Source: Stramenopiles sp. TOSAG23-6 (lineage: Eukaryota > Sar). Taken from it: a DNA stretch of 17,973 nucleotides. The notes below the pieces were generated by a model that saw only the letters and a list, made by a program, of their open reading frames with translations, had not been told where the DNA came from and did not search any database. The stretch is taken from the NCBI GenBank assembly GCA_900128565.1, contig LT636070.1:1-17973 (forward strand), read 5' to 3'. A program made the position numbers and the translations under genes. Shown one piece after another: positions 1 through 8,085 of the stretch. Within the stretch, counting starts at the first letter, position 1. Each line of letters opens with the position of its first letter.

Positions 1-1
1 A

Positions 2-189
2 TATAATAATCCACCACAACAACAATATAATGAACCACCACAATATAATGAACCACCAAAACAACAATATAATAATCACTATAATAATCCATCTTTAATG
101 CAACAACAACAACAACATCAATACAATGATCCTGGATCAATGCGAAATTCAATGTATAGAAATTCAATGAATGCTTCTCCACCACCACC

Positions 190-226
<37 letters not shown>

Positions 227-577
227 GATGAAAAAAGACATTCATACACAGATGTGCAGTCACAGTCAATGCCATTACCTGTAGCTACTGCACCCACTGC
301 TCCAAGTGCACCACTTTCATACAATCCTTCATCAAGAGATTTATTTGCGGAGCAGCGCACTTCTCAAGAAAGGGTACCTAGAGTGTCAGCCATTCAACAA
401 CAAACTTCACATTGGCAGCAACAACCACAAGTTCAAAATCGAATGCATTATCAACAACAACAACAACAACAGCAGCAATGGCAAGTACGACCTGAATTAA
501 ATTCTCACCAGCAACAATGGCAACAACCACCACAGCAACAACAACAACAACAACAACATCATAATTGGATGCCTTAA
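2..577 (+). CDS. Gln/Pro/Asn-rich low-complexity protein, 3' part (left copy)
   Basis: The frame is open from the first base of the window, so the gene begins outside; 191 residues are visible before TAA (575-577). The internal ATG at 98 is probably not the start, because the same Tyr-Asn-Asn / Pro-Pro-Gln / Tyr-Asn-Glu repeats continue upstream of it. There are three pure Gln tracts: 12 Gln after four Pro (191-226, all CAA), 9 Gln near 451-477, and 8 Gln near the end, which closes with His-His-Asn-Trp-Met-Pro. A less repetitive Ser/Pro/Ala stretch with an Arg-Val-Pro-Arg segment lies between. No catalytic or binding domain is visible. Such tails are usually disordered and occur in transcription and RNA-binding proteins, but no function can be assigned. 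The 3' end converges on the EF-hand gene, 171 nt away. Confidence 0.75.
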
Positions 578-748
578 TTGGTAGTCCAAAAAAAAAATAT
601 TGTTGATAATTTCTTTTCGTACAAAAAAAAAATAAAATTTTTTTTTATTATTTCATTTTTATAAATTTAGAAATATTTCAAAACGTATAATAACTCCCAA
701 TTATAAACATCTATCATACTATACGATACAACTATTTTCTTAATTTTC
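578..748. terminator. Convergent 3' region with poly(A) signals on both strands
   Basis: 171 nt between the stop codons of two convergent genes, rich in A/T homopolymers. AATAAA lies at 631-636 on the + strand, 54 nt after the Q-rich stop. On the - strand AATAAA is read at 649-644, about 100 nt after the EF-hand stop. These are candidate cleavage/polyadenylation signals, and the two 3' UTRs may overlap. Confidence 0.45.
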
Positions 749-1595
749 TTAATTTGTTGTAGACATGAGTAGCTTGAATTCATCATATTCAATTAAACCA
801 GAATTATCAGTATCAATGGCATCAATAAGTTGTTCAATATTAATAGTCAATCCAAAATCGTGTTTAATTATTTTAACCAGAGTTTCTGAATTTACATGAC
901 CTGATTTATCGGATTCTCCACCTAGAGCAACGAAAGCATCTAATATATCTGATTCATCATCTACATTTGATGCACGGCTTTTTTGCATTTTTATCACTGT
1001 TAAAAATTCAGAAAAATCTATGGATCCAGATGCGTTATCGTCTACGTCATTAATCATTTGAAAAATTTCTTCGTCTGTTGGCTGCTGTCCCATAGCTAAG
1101 GATTAAAAAATATGATCAAAATAAAATGTTGTGAATATTATGGTTTTGAATATTAGCAGAGAGTGCTATACAGGAATAAAATATAGACATGGAAAAAGTG
1201 TTGATCGAAAAGATATAAAAAAATATAATAATAGAAACTATCAAATGGAAACACAACACTTCATCTTCAAAACTTTTGTGTACAAACAAAGAACATCAAT
1301 AAATAGCCAAAGAAAACATATAGCTATACACACAAACGCTTTTACAAGCTATAGATAGTCGTTAAAAAATTGATACGACATGTGTTATATGTCGTGTTTG
1401 GGATAGAATTGGGAGAGACGTGAAGTTGTTTCATTGGCAGTTACGTTTACACATTTGTTCATGGGACTTACCTTCTAGTACTGCTTTTAATTCCCATTGG
1501 TCAATTGTACCACTTCTGTCTTTGTCATATTGTAAGAAAGCATCTCTACAAGAGTCAATTTCTTCCTGTGTAAGTTTGTTCTGTTTGGCTGACAT
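749..1595 (-). CDS. Calmodulin-like four-EF-hand protein, likely flagellar dynein light-chain type (left copy)
   Basis: Two exons, 1595-1472 and 1095-749, joined across a GT-AG intron in phase 1, give 156 residues. EF-hand loops: EF1 at residues 24-35 (DKDRSGTIDQWE) and EF2 at 60-71 (DDNASGSIDFSE), both with good ligand positions. EF3 at 102-113 is degenerate, with Glu at position 1 and Thr in place of the position-12 Glu, and probably does not bind calcium. EF4 at 136-147 (DTDNSGLIEYDE) is intact. The loops of EF2 and EF3 are 42 residues apart, further than in calmodulin, so this is not calmodulin itself. The Asp-Asp-Glu-Ser-Asp segment before EF3 and the His-Asp-Phe-Gly segment after it recall calmodulin-like outer-arm dynein light chains. 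The EF-hand fold is certain; the dynein assignment is from family memory. The ATG at 1595 is chosen because exon 1 supplies the missing first half of EF1. Confidence 0.88.
1096..1471 (-). other. Intron of the EF-hand gene (376 nt, canonical GT-AG)
   Basis: Read on the - strand it begins GTAAGT at 1471 and ends CCTTAG at 1096. Splicing restores Leu-Glu-Ala-Met-Gly-Gln at the exact place expected between EF1 and EF2 of calmodulin relatives, so both borders are well supported. It contains a 7-bp perfect hairpin (ACGACAT 1375-1381 / ATGTCGT 1389-1395, 7-nt loop). Nothing else of note was seen in it. Confidence 0.9.
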
Positions 1596-1785
1596 TTCTA
1601 GAAAAAATACAGAAATGCAATGTACAATATTATATAATACCTCAATATTATAGTACAGTATATCTTTTCTTTTTGGAAAATGAAACGGCTCAAAACGGCT
1701 GGAATTGAAGGTACCGGGTACCCCATTTGAATTGGAAACAAAAAACGTTTAAAAAGATTTATTTTTAAAATTTTTTTTTGTCTCA
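1596..1785 (-). promoter_or_regulatory. Intergenic/5' region of the EF-hand gene with GC-rich repeats
   Basis: 190 nt between the coiled-coil stop (1786) and the EF-hand start. It holds an unusually GC-rich patch for this window: a direct repeat AAACGGCT (1683-1690 and 1693-1700) and the near-palindrome GGTACCGGGTACC (1710-1722). On the - strand these sit about 90-130 nt upstream of the EF-hand ATG, a plausible promoter position. A TTCTAG lies just before the ATG and could end an intron in the 5' UTR. No TATA box can be assigned in so AT-rich a background. Confidence 0.3.
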
Positions 1786-4700
1786 TTATTCGGAATTATT
1801 TACAAAATACATTGGATCACAGGATGACATGATTTGCATATGTTTTGTATTATTTTCAGTACTACAGTCGTTTTCCAATTGATTGTGATATTTCGTGCTT
1901 GTATCAGATTTCGTGATTTTTTTTCTGTTTTTTTTTCGTACCTCTTTTTCCAATTGTGCAATTTTGTTTTCAGCATTTTGAAGCATATCAACTACTTTTG
2001 CTGCAGCAGACATTCTAATTCTATGATTTTTTTGAATTTTTTCAGTATTCATTTCTAAATTTCTAATCTTCACAAGACAATCATTAACTGTAGGGTTAGG
2101 GTTTCCACATAAAACACGAAATGTATTTTCGTTACTATATTGATATTCATTCATATTCTTTACTATTTTTATCGTCTTTTTTGATTGTTCGTTTTGATAT
2201 TTTAATTCTTTCATTTCATTTTGGAACAAACATGTTTTTTGTTCCAATTTATTTTGGAACAAACATGTTTTTTGTTCCAATTTGTCCCACATTTCACTAA
2301 TTAATTGATGAGTTTCATTTCGTTCTGTTTCCAAATTATTCTCATATTGTAACAGTTTTTTTTTCATTTTAATTGAATTTTGATTTTGATTATCATAATT
2401 ATTTTGAAGCAATTCGAATTCATTTTGTAAAGTTTGACATTCAGAAGAAGTTTTGGACAATTTAGTTACTTGTGAAGCAAAATGTTTTTCATGCATTTAT
2501 TATGGAAAAATATATTTTATTTTTGTAGTCAAAATGTTTTGTTAGGTACGAAATTTACTATAAAAAAAAAAAAAAATCAATTTTGAAAACGTACAAATCT
2601 TTATCCCTTTTTATTTGACTTTCCAACATACGTAATGCATTTTCCTCTTCATATAAATTTTTTTCTAATATAGACACATAATTTTTATTTTGTAAAAAAT
2701 TTGCTGTTGCCATTTCTGTTATTTTTTCATTTTTTTGAATTTTTTCTGCATTTAATGAGGAAAAATATTTTGTCAAATTTAAAATATTTATTAGAATAAA
2801 TACATGTAAAACAAAAACGATATTGTATACAAACAGTGACAAACTGGCATTTAAAAAAAAAAAAAAAAATCGAAACTAAAATTCATGATGAAAAAAAAAT
2901 AAATTCGAAATTCATGATGAAAAAAAAATAAATTCGAAATTCATGATGAAAAACATACAAAGTTCAATTTTTCTTTAGATTTTTGTTCCAAGAGATGTCG
3001 ATTTTGTAATAATAACTTAAATTGGCATTCTGCTTCCATTATCTTATATTCTCCAAAATCATGTTTATTTCGTGTCATTTCGTGTTGTAAGTCTATACAT
3101 GATTTTTCTTTGTCGCGGAAATCCATTTTCAATTTTGAAATTTCCACGTGCAATTTTGAAATTTCGTGGTTTTGTTCATGTTCAACAGAATTTTGTTGTT
3201 TTTGTTGTGCTTGAAGATTTTTCAATACAATCAATTTTAAACCGTCCGATTCAGTTGAATTTTCAATTTTATCAAGTAAATGTTTTTTTTCTTCGACAAT
3301 ATTTTCATACTTTTCTTGAGCCAATTTATAATTTTGTACCATTTTTTGTACTATTTTTTCATTTGACGTTTCAAAATTGATGAATTTCATTTTTTGTTGT
3401 TTTTGTTTTATTTTCAAGTTTTTAATTTCTTCTATTTTTTTATGGTCTGTTATTTCTATATTGTTTAATGATACAATTTGATGTTTTATTTCCTCTTGCA
3501 ATTTATCTTTTTCGTGTTTTTGTTGTTTTTCATATTTTTGTTGTTTTTCGTGTTGTTCTGTTTCATATACAAAATCTCTACGTAATTCTTCAGTGTATTC
3601 TATTGAATCACGATATAATTGACTTTCTTTATAATAATTCTCCAAGTACATTTTCATTTCTTTTTCTACAATTTGATGTTCATTTTTTTCATAATTACAT
3701 TTTTTTATAATTTCGTTTTTTGATTTTATTTTCTCTAGTAAATTGTCAACCAATTTTTTTTTCTTTTTTTTTTCTTCAATTTCTAATTTATTCATTTTTT
3801 CAAGTTTTCTTTCAAGTGTCCGCGATTCGTTCTCATACGCACCATATTGAGTATCCAACGTATGAATTTCTATTTTATAATTTTTTTCTTGTTTTTTATA
3901 TGTATTTTTTATATTTTCCCACTTTTGCTTCAATGTCAAATAATTATTGATTTCGTGTTTCTGTATCACATCCGCTGCAACTAAAGCAATATTTCGTGTT
4001 TCAACAGTATGTAACGAATTTTCTACATTTTGGATTTCATGTTGATACACTGAAATTTGTTTCATCATTTCAGTATTTGTATGACAAACCTGTTCGGATT
4101 CTAATTCTATTTTTTGATGTATATTTTGAATGTTTTGTTTATCTTGAATTTGATTTAAATATTTTTCTTCCAAAATGTTATTTCTTTTATTTGCGTTTTC
4201 TTCAAAATTATTATGCATGTATTGTGAAGNAAAAAAAAAAAAAAANTNTTAGGTACAAAAAAAAATTTGAAAAAAATTTGAAAAAAATTTGAAAACAAAA
4301 TCAATTCATACAACTTTACATTTTCACTAATAATTGTGCACTTTTTTCAATTTCTGTAGTATATTTCTCTGCTTCCTCTCTTTTCTGTATTTCATGTCGT
4401 ATAGTTTCTTTCATATTTGCATGATCTACTGATAAAGTATCAAATTGTTTTTGAAATTTGTTTGTTACTTCAAGAATTTCTTCTTTTTTCGTGTTTTGAA
4501 AATGATTTGTAACTTCAAGCATTTCTTCTTTTTTGTCTTTTTCACAATGTTTTAGTTTTTCATTGACTTGTTCGATAATACAGTTTTGTTCATTGATATA
4601 AGTGTCTTTACTTTTTATATTTTGTTCCAAAAAAATTATTTCTGTTTTTTTTTTAGTCTTGTAATTTTGAAATTCATTTTCAATTTTGTCTTTCTCCAAA

Positions 4701-5482
4701 GTTATTTTTTCATTTTTTTGTTGCAATAACTTTGTTTGATGAAAATGTTTCATTTGTAAGTCAAGTAATGTCTTTTTATATTTTTCTATGAGTATAATAC
4801 AATCCCTATATTTCGTTTCAAATGTGTTTAATTGTAGGACAGACGGTTCAAAGAATATTTTTGTAGCATTATTTGTGACCTGACTACAATTTTGGGTAGG
4901 GTTAGGGTTATAGTCGTCATTTTTAATTTCGTCATTCGTACTAGACGAATTATATCGATTATCATCGTATTCAGGAGTAGTATTGAATGATGTTGTTTGA
5001 ATAGAGTTTGGCTGAGCTATGCTTTCTTTATTTTGTTTTATATTGAAAGAGTTTTGTTGGTGGGACAACAAACATTGTGTATCAAAATTAGGGTTAGGGT
5101 TACAATTTCTTTGGAATTGAATAGGAAGATTTTTTGGGTTTAAACCAATAGAAATACAATATTTACAAATAATTGACCTTTCTTCTTTCAATAGTCTACT
5201 GAACTTTCTCCTCACAGAAAGTAGCAATTTCCGTAAAGGAATTTCAAACAGTTCAAGTTTACTTATTTCACTCTTTTGATTAACTAGATTTTTAGCAAAA
5301 GTATGTTCTGGGATACTTTTACAGTTGTGTTCTTGGAAAAATTCCTTTTTAAATAATGTACGTATTTGATACTCTGCCTCTTGCAATCGTCTCTGGTATA
5401 ACTTTTGAGTTCGAGTAATAGATTCAATAAGATTGTGTACATGAGGCGGAATACCGCTAAGAGACGTGGTCGTATGTTTCAT
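1786..5482 (-). CDS. Large coiled-coil protein in four exons (left copy)
   Basis: Proposed exons on the - strand: 5482-4320, 4222-2959, 2746-2595 and 2470-1786, about 1087 residues. All four stay in frame and carry the same Glu/Lys/Gln/Asn-rich heptad-like sequence, so I join them as one gene. Residues 1-125 form a helical but non-heptad N-terminus with an Arg/Lys-rich patch and Cys-Lys-Tyr-Cys (106-109). Residues 126-215 are Asn-rich and disordered-looking, with Asn-Pro-Asn-Pro at 128-131 and 192-195. From about 220 almost to the end it is coiled coil. Internal duplications include two copies of LEQKTCLFQN and two related Glu-Glu-x-Leu-Glu-Val-Thr-Asn units. No signal peptide, membrane segment or catalytic motif is seen. 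A cytoskeletal or ciliary structural role is possible but unproven. The start ATG at 5482 is the first in the open frame. Exact 3' splice positions of introns 1 and 3 are uncertain, with alternative exon starts at 4213 and 2491. Confidence 0.75.
2224..2289. repeat. 33-bp in-frame tandem duplication, each unit an imperfect palindrome
   Basis: Two identical 33-nt units in coding sequence give LEQKTCLFQN-Lys/Glu twice. Each unit contains TTGGAACAAA and its complement TTTGTTCCAA around a 7-nt centre, so each copy could form a hairpin. The length is a multiple of three, so the reading frame is kept. Confidence 0.85.
2471..2594 (-). other. Intron 3 of the coiled-coil gene
   Basis: Starts GTACGTT at 2594 (phase 2), contains a 15-T tract, then GTACCTAAC (2549-2541 on the - strand). 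The following frame has a stop at 2499-2497, so the exon must start after it. Frame-compatible ends are TTCACA (2471) or AAATGCA (2492). The nearby AG gives the wrong frame. Confidence 0.5.
2747..2958 (-). other. Intron 2 of the coiled-coil gene
   Basis: It begins GTATGT at 2958 (phase 0) and ends near AAATGCAG. The frame is kept only if the G of that final AG belongs to the exon (intron end 2747), one base short of a standard AG end, or if the A-run at the junction has a length error. It holds the 29-bp tandem repeat at 2881-2952 and a long T tract. TTCTAATAA is a candidate branch site. Confidence 0.55.
2881..2952. repeat. 29-bp tandem repeat, about 2.4 copies
   Basis: The unit starts ATTCATGATG, then an A run, then TAAATTCGAA. 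Copies begin at 2881, 2910 and 2939. It lies inside intron 2 of the coiled-coil gene and reaches the 5' splice region. The first two copies are identical, so the expansion is recent. Mirrored at 15022-15093. Confidence 0.85.
4223..4319 (-). other. Intron 1 of the coiled-coil gene, with ambiguous bases
   Basis: On the - strand it begins GTAAAG after an exon ending in phase 2. It contains three 11-nt units of the type AAATTTGAAAA (+ strand 4264-4294), the TACCTAA(N) motif, and a 15-T tract flanked by N bases (4230, 4246, 4248). The next exon is in frame if the intron ends TTCACA (4223) or ATGCA (4214). No AG gives a frame-compatible junction close to the motif. The N bases mean an assembly join here is also possible. 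Confidence 0.5.
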
Positions 5483-5910
5483 TTCTCTATTTTTACGAAT
5501 TATGAAAACGTTACAAGGCTACTTCTACTATAAACGTACAATCAACTCTTCCACTATTGTAAAAGTCTATATTCACAAGAGTAGGTGAATACAGTAATTG
5601 TTAGAATGATCTACAATAAAACAGAAAACAATTTAATCCAACTTTTAATGGAACCAAAAGAGAGAGAGAGAGAGAGAGAGAGGAGTAATTCTTTTCACTC
5701 TCCGAGAAAAAGCGCAAAATATTTTTTGAAACCCGAACGAAAGTTACGAAACCGAAAAATAAAAAATACGTTTTTTTTTAAGAAAGATACGAATATTACA
5801 ACGACTAACACAATATACAGCGTACCATAGTAGTACTCTGCAACTATTTACACCTATCCTCTACTGAACCATAAAACTATATTTCAAAGGAAGTAGACAT
5901 ATCTACTAGT
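5483..5910. promoter_or_regulatory. Divergent intergenic region with (AG)12 microsatellite
   Basis: 428 nt between the divergent starts of the coiled-coil gene (-) and the fucosyltransferase-like gene (+). It must carry both promoters. The visible structure is an (AG)12 run at 5659-5682, followed by AT-rich sequence with several CGAAA-type words. An 81-codon open stretch across it contains the microsatellite and shows no protein-like composition, so I do not call it a gene. Confidence 0.5.
5659..5682. repeat. (AG)12 microsatellite
   Basis: Twelve uninterrupted AG dinucleotides, followed by GAG. Located in the shared upstream region of two divergent genes. Mirrored as (CT)12 at 12292-12315. 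Confidence 0.95.
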
Positions 5911-7776
5911 ATGACGTATACGGCAGCACACAAAATATTGAATACCTTACTTTACTTATATTTGTTGTCTTCTGTTTTCTTCTCACAAAAGATTCTCACT
6001 AAAGCTGCAACAAAAAGTCGGCCTGTAAAACAAAAGAATACTGCAAGCAACAACTTCAAAGGTCCTTTTAAGGATAAAAATGTTTATCTTTTATATGATT
6101 CATATCACATGGACGATATGAACGAACAAAGAAATACAATGCTGAGAGTATTTGAAGTAGCAGAATATATTGGAAGACTCAATGTATTCAACCTCACTGT
6201 AGTAATTCCGCGGATCCGACTTCAAAAAGAAGTCAACGGTTCAGAGAGAAAAGATTCCGAGGATTCTGATTCATTATTCATAGCTCCCTCTACGTATTAC
6301 AACATAACAACAACGTTAACGGATGCCTCTGCAAGCTTTACAGTGATGGATTTCCAAGTATATAATGAGTTACAGGTAAAAGAAGATAATGTAGATGCTT
6401 CGAAACAACCTTTGTCAATGGTTCCTCTACTTTGGGTTACAAACGTAAAGAAGAAGAATTGGACGAAAGCTCGAAAGAGGACTGACGACAAAACTTTCCA
6501 GTTTTCTAGATATCAAAAGTTTTGTCAAAAAAATCGAATGAAACACCCTGGAAAATTTCCCACTGAACAATATGGTAATAAAGTACCATTCAGCGGTGTT
6601 GAGTTAACTGTAGAAGCTATTATATGCAGAAAGAATTATTGGGGTGTCAAAGAATATATGGCAATTATAGAACATTTACTGCATTATGGTGCGATTGCAT
6701 TTCCTGAGCTTAGTCTTTCTTCGCATATTTACAAGATTGGATCAAATGAATTGAAGGATTCGTCCCAGATGCATCCGATCAGTTATATATTTCATAAATC
6801 ATTTCAATATAATGAAAAGTATATAGAGATAGTGATACAGTGGTTAGGCGATTTACAAAATAAAAACGGTACTGTAGAATCAAGCATTGATAATTCTGGG
6901 AAAGCAAATGATAATTCTGGGAAAACAAATGAGGGAAACAACCACATCCAAAATAGTTATAAAATTGTAAACAGAGTACCTATAGTATTATTTACTGCAA
7001 TACATTGGGTTAATGAAAAAGACCATACGTCAAAGTCAACGAATCTTGATGATATAGACAATAAGCATGAAGACATAATGCAGCCATTTGGTTTTGTTGG
7101 TGGTGTTCCACAGATTATGTTTTCATTTGGAGATATTTCAGATGGTCTAATACGTTTCCTACGTCGAAATAATGACACTTTGCAAAAATTTTACGTCTTT
7201 ACTAGAGACAAAAAAGAATGGGTGAAACTTCAAGAAGATATCAACAAAAAAGCATCGAAACATCGCCTCACATATGAAGTTGATGATTTATTTTTACCGC
7301 AATTTACAGTAGCAGATTTGCAAAAGTATCAAATGATCAATGATGTATATCAGCATGAAGATGAAGGTATGAGCGATGTTATAAACAAAGTGGAGATTTC
7401 TATTATTGAACAATGCATTTGCCTTCTTGCTCAAAAGTTTTATGGTACCTATAAATCCTCATTTTCAAAGATAATACACGAAATGCGAAAGTATAATACT
7501 ATGTATGGTATTCCAAACCAACCACAAGAAACAATAACGAATCTGTACGTTATTCATAATGTATTTCATTTTTTTTCCATAGAGAATTCTATACCTAACA
7601 AAAAATTTTAAAAAAATTTTAAATATTTTTCACAATGCTTACGGACTAAACTTTTTCCTGACCATGGCGGATTTGCCGGTTATCGTGCTGGTGAAGAATT
7701 AGAGTTTGTAAATGGCGTCGTTAAACCGAAAGGAAAGGCTAGCAAAAGAGTTAAACTCTTTGATCCGGAACTATAG
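5911..7776 (+). CDS. POFUT2-like protein O-fucosyltransferase family member (left copy)
   Basis: Two exons, 5911-7544 and about 7635-7776, give roughly 591 residues; exon 2 adds a Cys-containing, Gly-rich C-terminus ending Phe-Asp-Pro-Glu-Leu. Residues 10-25 form a hydrophobic signal peptide or membrane anchor, which fits entry to the ER. YLLYD at 59-63, NEQRN at 71-75 and the strand ending Val-Ile-Pro (98-100) resemble the N-terminal Rossmann segment of protein O-fucosyltransferase 2. Residues 497-527 (Ile-Glu-Gln...Phe-Tyr-Gly-Thr...Ser-Ser-Phe...His-Glu-Met-Arg) match the family's conserved C-terminal block. Known members transfer fucose from GDP-fucose to Ser/Thr of small Cys-rich repeats in the ER. 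Several N-glycosylation sequons (e.g. Asn-94, Asn-109) fit a lumenal protein. It is longer than typical POFUT2, with inserted low-complexity loops such as a DNSGK repeat (about 327-340). The usual His-x-Arg-Arg and catalytic Glu positions look altered. Superfamily placement is fairly good; activity is uncertain. Confidence 0.65.
6889..6930. repeat. 21-bp in-frame tandem repeat in the POFUT2-like gene
   Basis: Two copies of a unit starting GATAATTCTGGGAAA, differing at one base, encode Asp-Asn-Ser-Gly-Lys-x-Asn twice. They sit in a low-complexity insert that is not part of the enzyme core. Confidence 0.85.
7545..7634 (+). other. Intron of the POFUT2-like gene
   Basis: Begins GTACGTT after an exon ending in phase 2 and contains ATACCTAAC at 7591-7599. 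The downstream exon frame has a TAA inside the AT-rich stretch after the motif (about 7606-7608), so the exon must start later. The only smooth in-frame border is after TTTCACA (7634) or just before it (7631). The first AG downstream of the motif lies about 100 nt away, inside clearly coding sequence. An earlier CCATAG leaves the stop in frame. Confidence 0.55.
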
Positions 7777-8085
7777 GAATTAAAAAAAAAAGTAAAATAT
7801 TTTATTACATACAAAATTTGGTACAAAAAATTAAAAAATTAAAATAACAAAATTAAGGGAATATTTAGAGTTAAGATTCCCATGAATTCAAATATCGTAT
7901 ATAGTGTAGTATATAGTATTATATATTTTATAAAAAAGATATGAAATCAATCAATCAATCAATCAATCGAACGAAATCTTTCTTTTTTGTTTTGTTACAA
8001 TGTAAACATTGAAATGCAGAATTTCATGTTTGCTTCAAGGTTACCAGGTACTTGGAGTTGAATGTGACATTATAAGGTATAAAAA
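7777..8085. other. Convergent intergenic region with (TCAA)5 repeat
   Basis: 309 nt between the stop codons of the POFUT2-like gene (+) and the membrane-protein gene (-). It contains A/T homopolymers, a TATA/TAGT-rich stretch around 7899-7930, and (TCAA)5 plus TC at 7947-7968. It should hold both polyadenylation regions. No further gene or RNA structure was recognised. Confidence 0.7.
7947..7968. repeat. (TCAA)5 microsatellite
   Basis: Five TCAA units plus TC in the convergent intergenic region. Mirrored at 10006-10027. Confidence 0.9.

Noticed and set aside
118-360. Poly-Cys open frame antisense to the Gln tract
   Set aside because: It is only the complement of CAA repeats in the Q-rich gene, with no independent support.
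1131-1358. 75-codon open frame within the EF-hand intron
   Set aside because: It lies in a well-supported intron, is low complexity, and shows no conserved features.
3072-3380. Phe-rich open frames antisense to the coiled-coil gene (also 3468-3710, 3720-3950, 3996-4292)
   Set aside because: Lys/Glu-rich coding DNA read backwards gives Phe/Leu-rich frames. These are shadows.
2091-5102. Nearby telomere or chromosome end suggested by TTAGGG strings
   Set aside because: The strings are short, within exons and in frame. No terminal array is present, so they do not mark a chromosome end.
5585-5830. 81-codon open stretch with Arg-Glu repeats between divergent genes
   Set aside because: The Arg-Glu run is the AG microsatellite. 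No homology or protein-like composition was seen, and it starts without a convincing ATG context.
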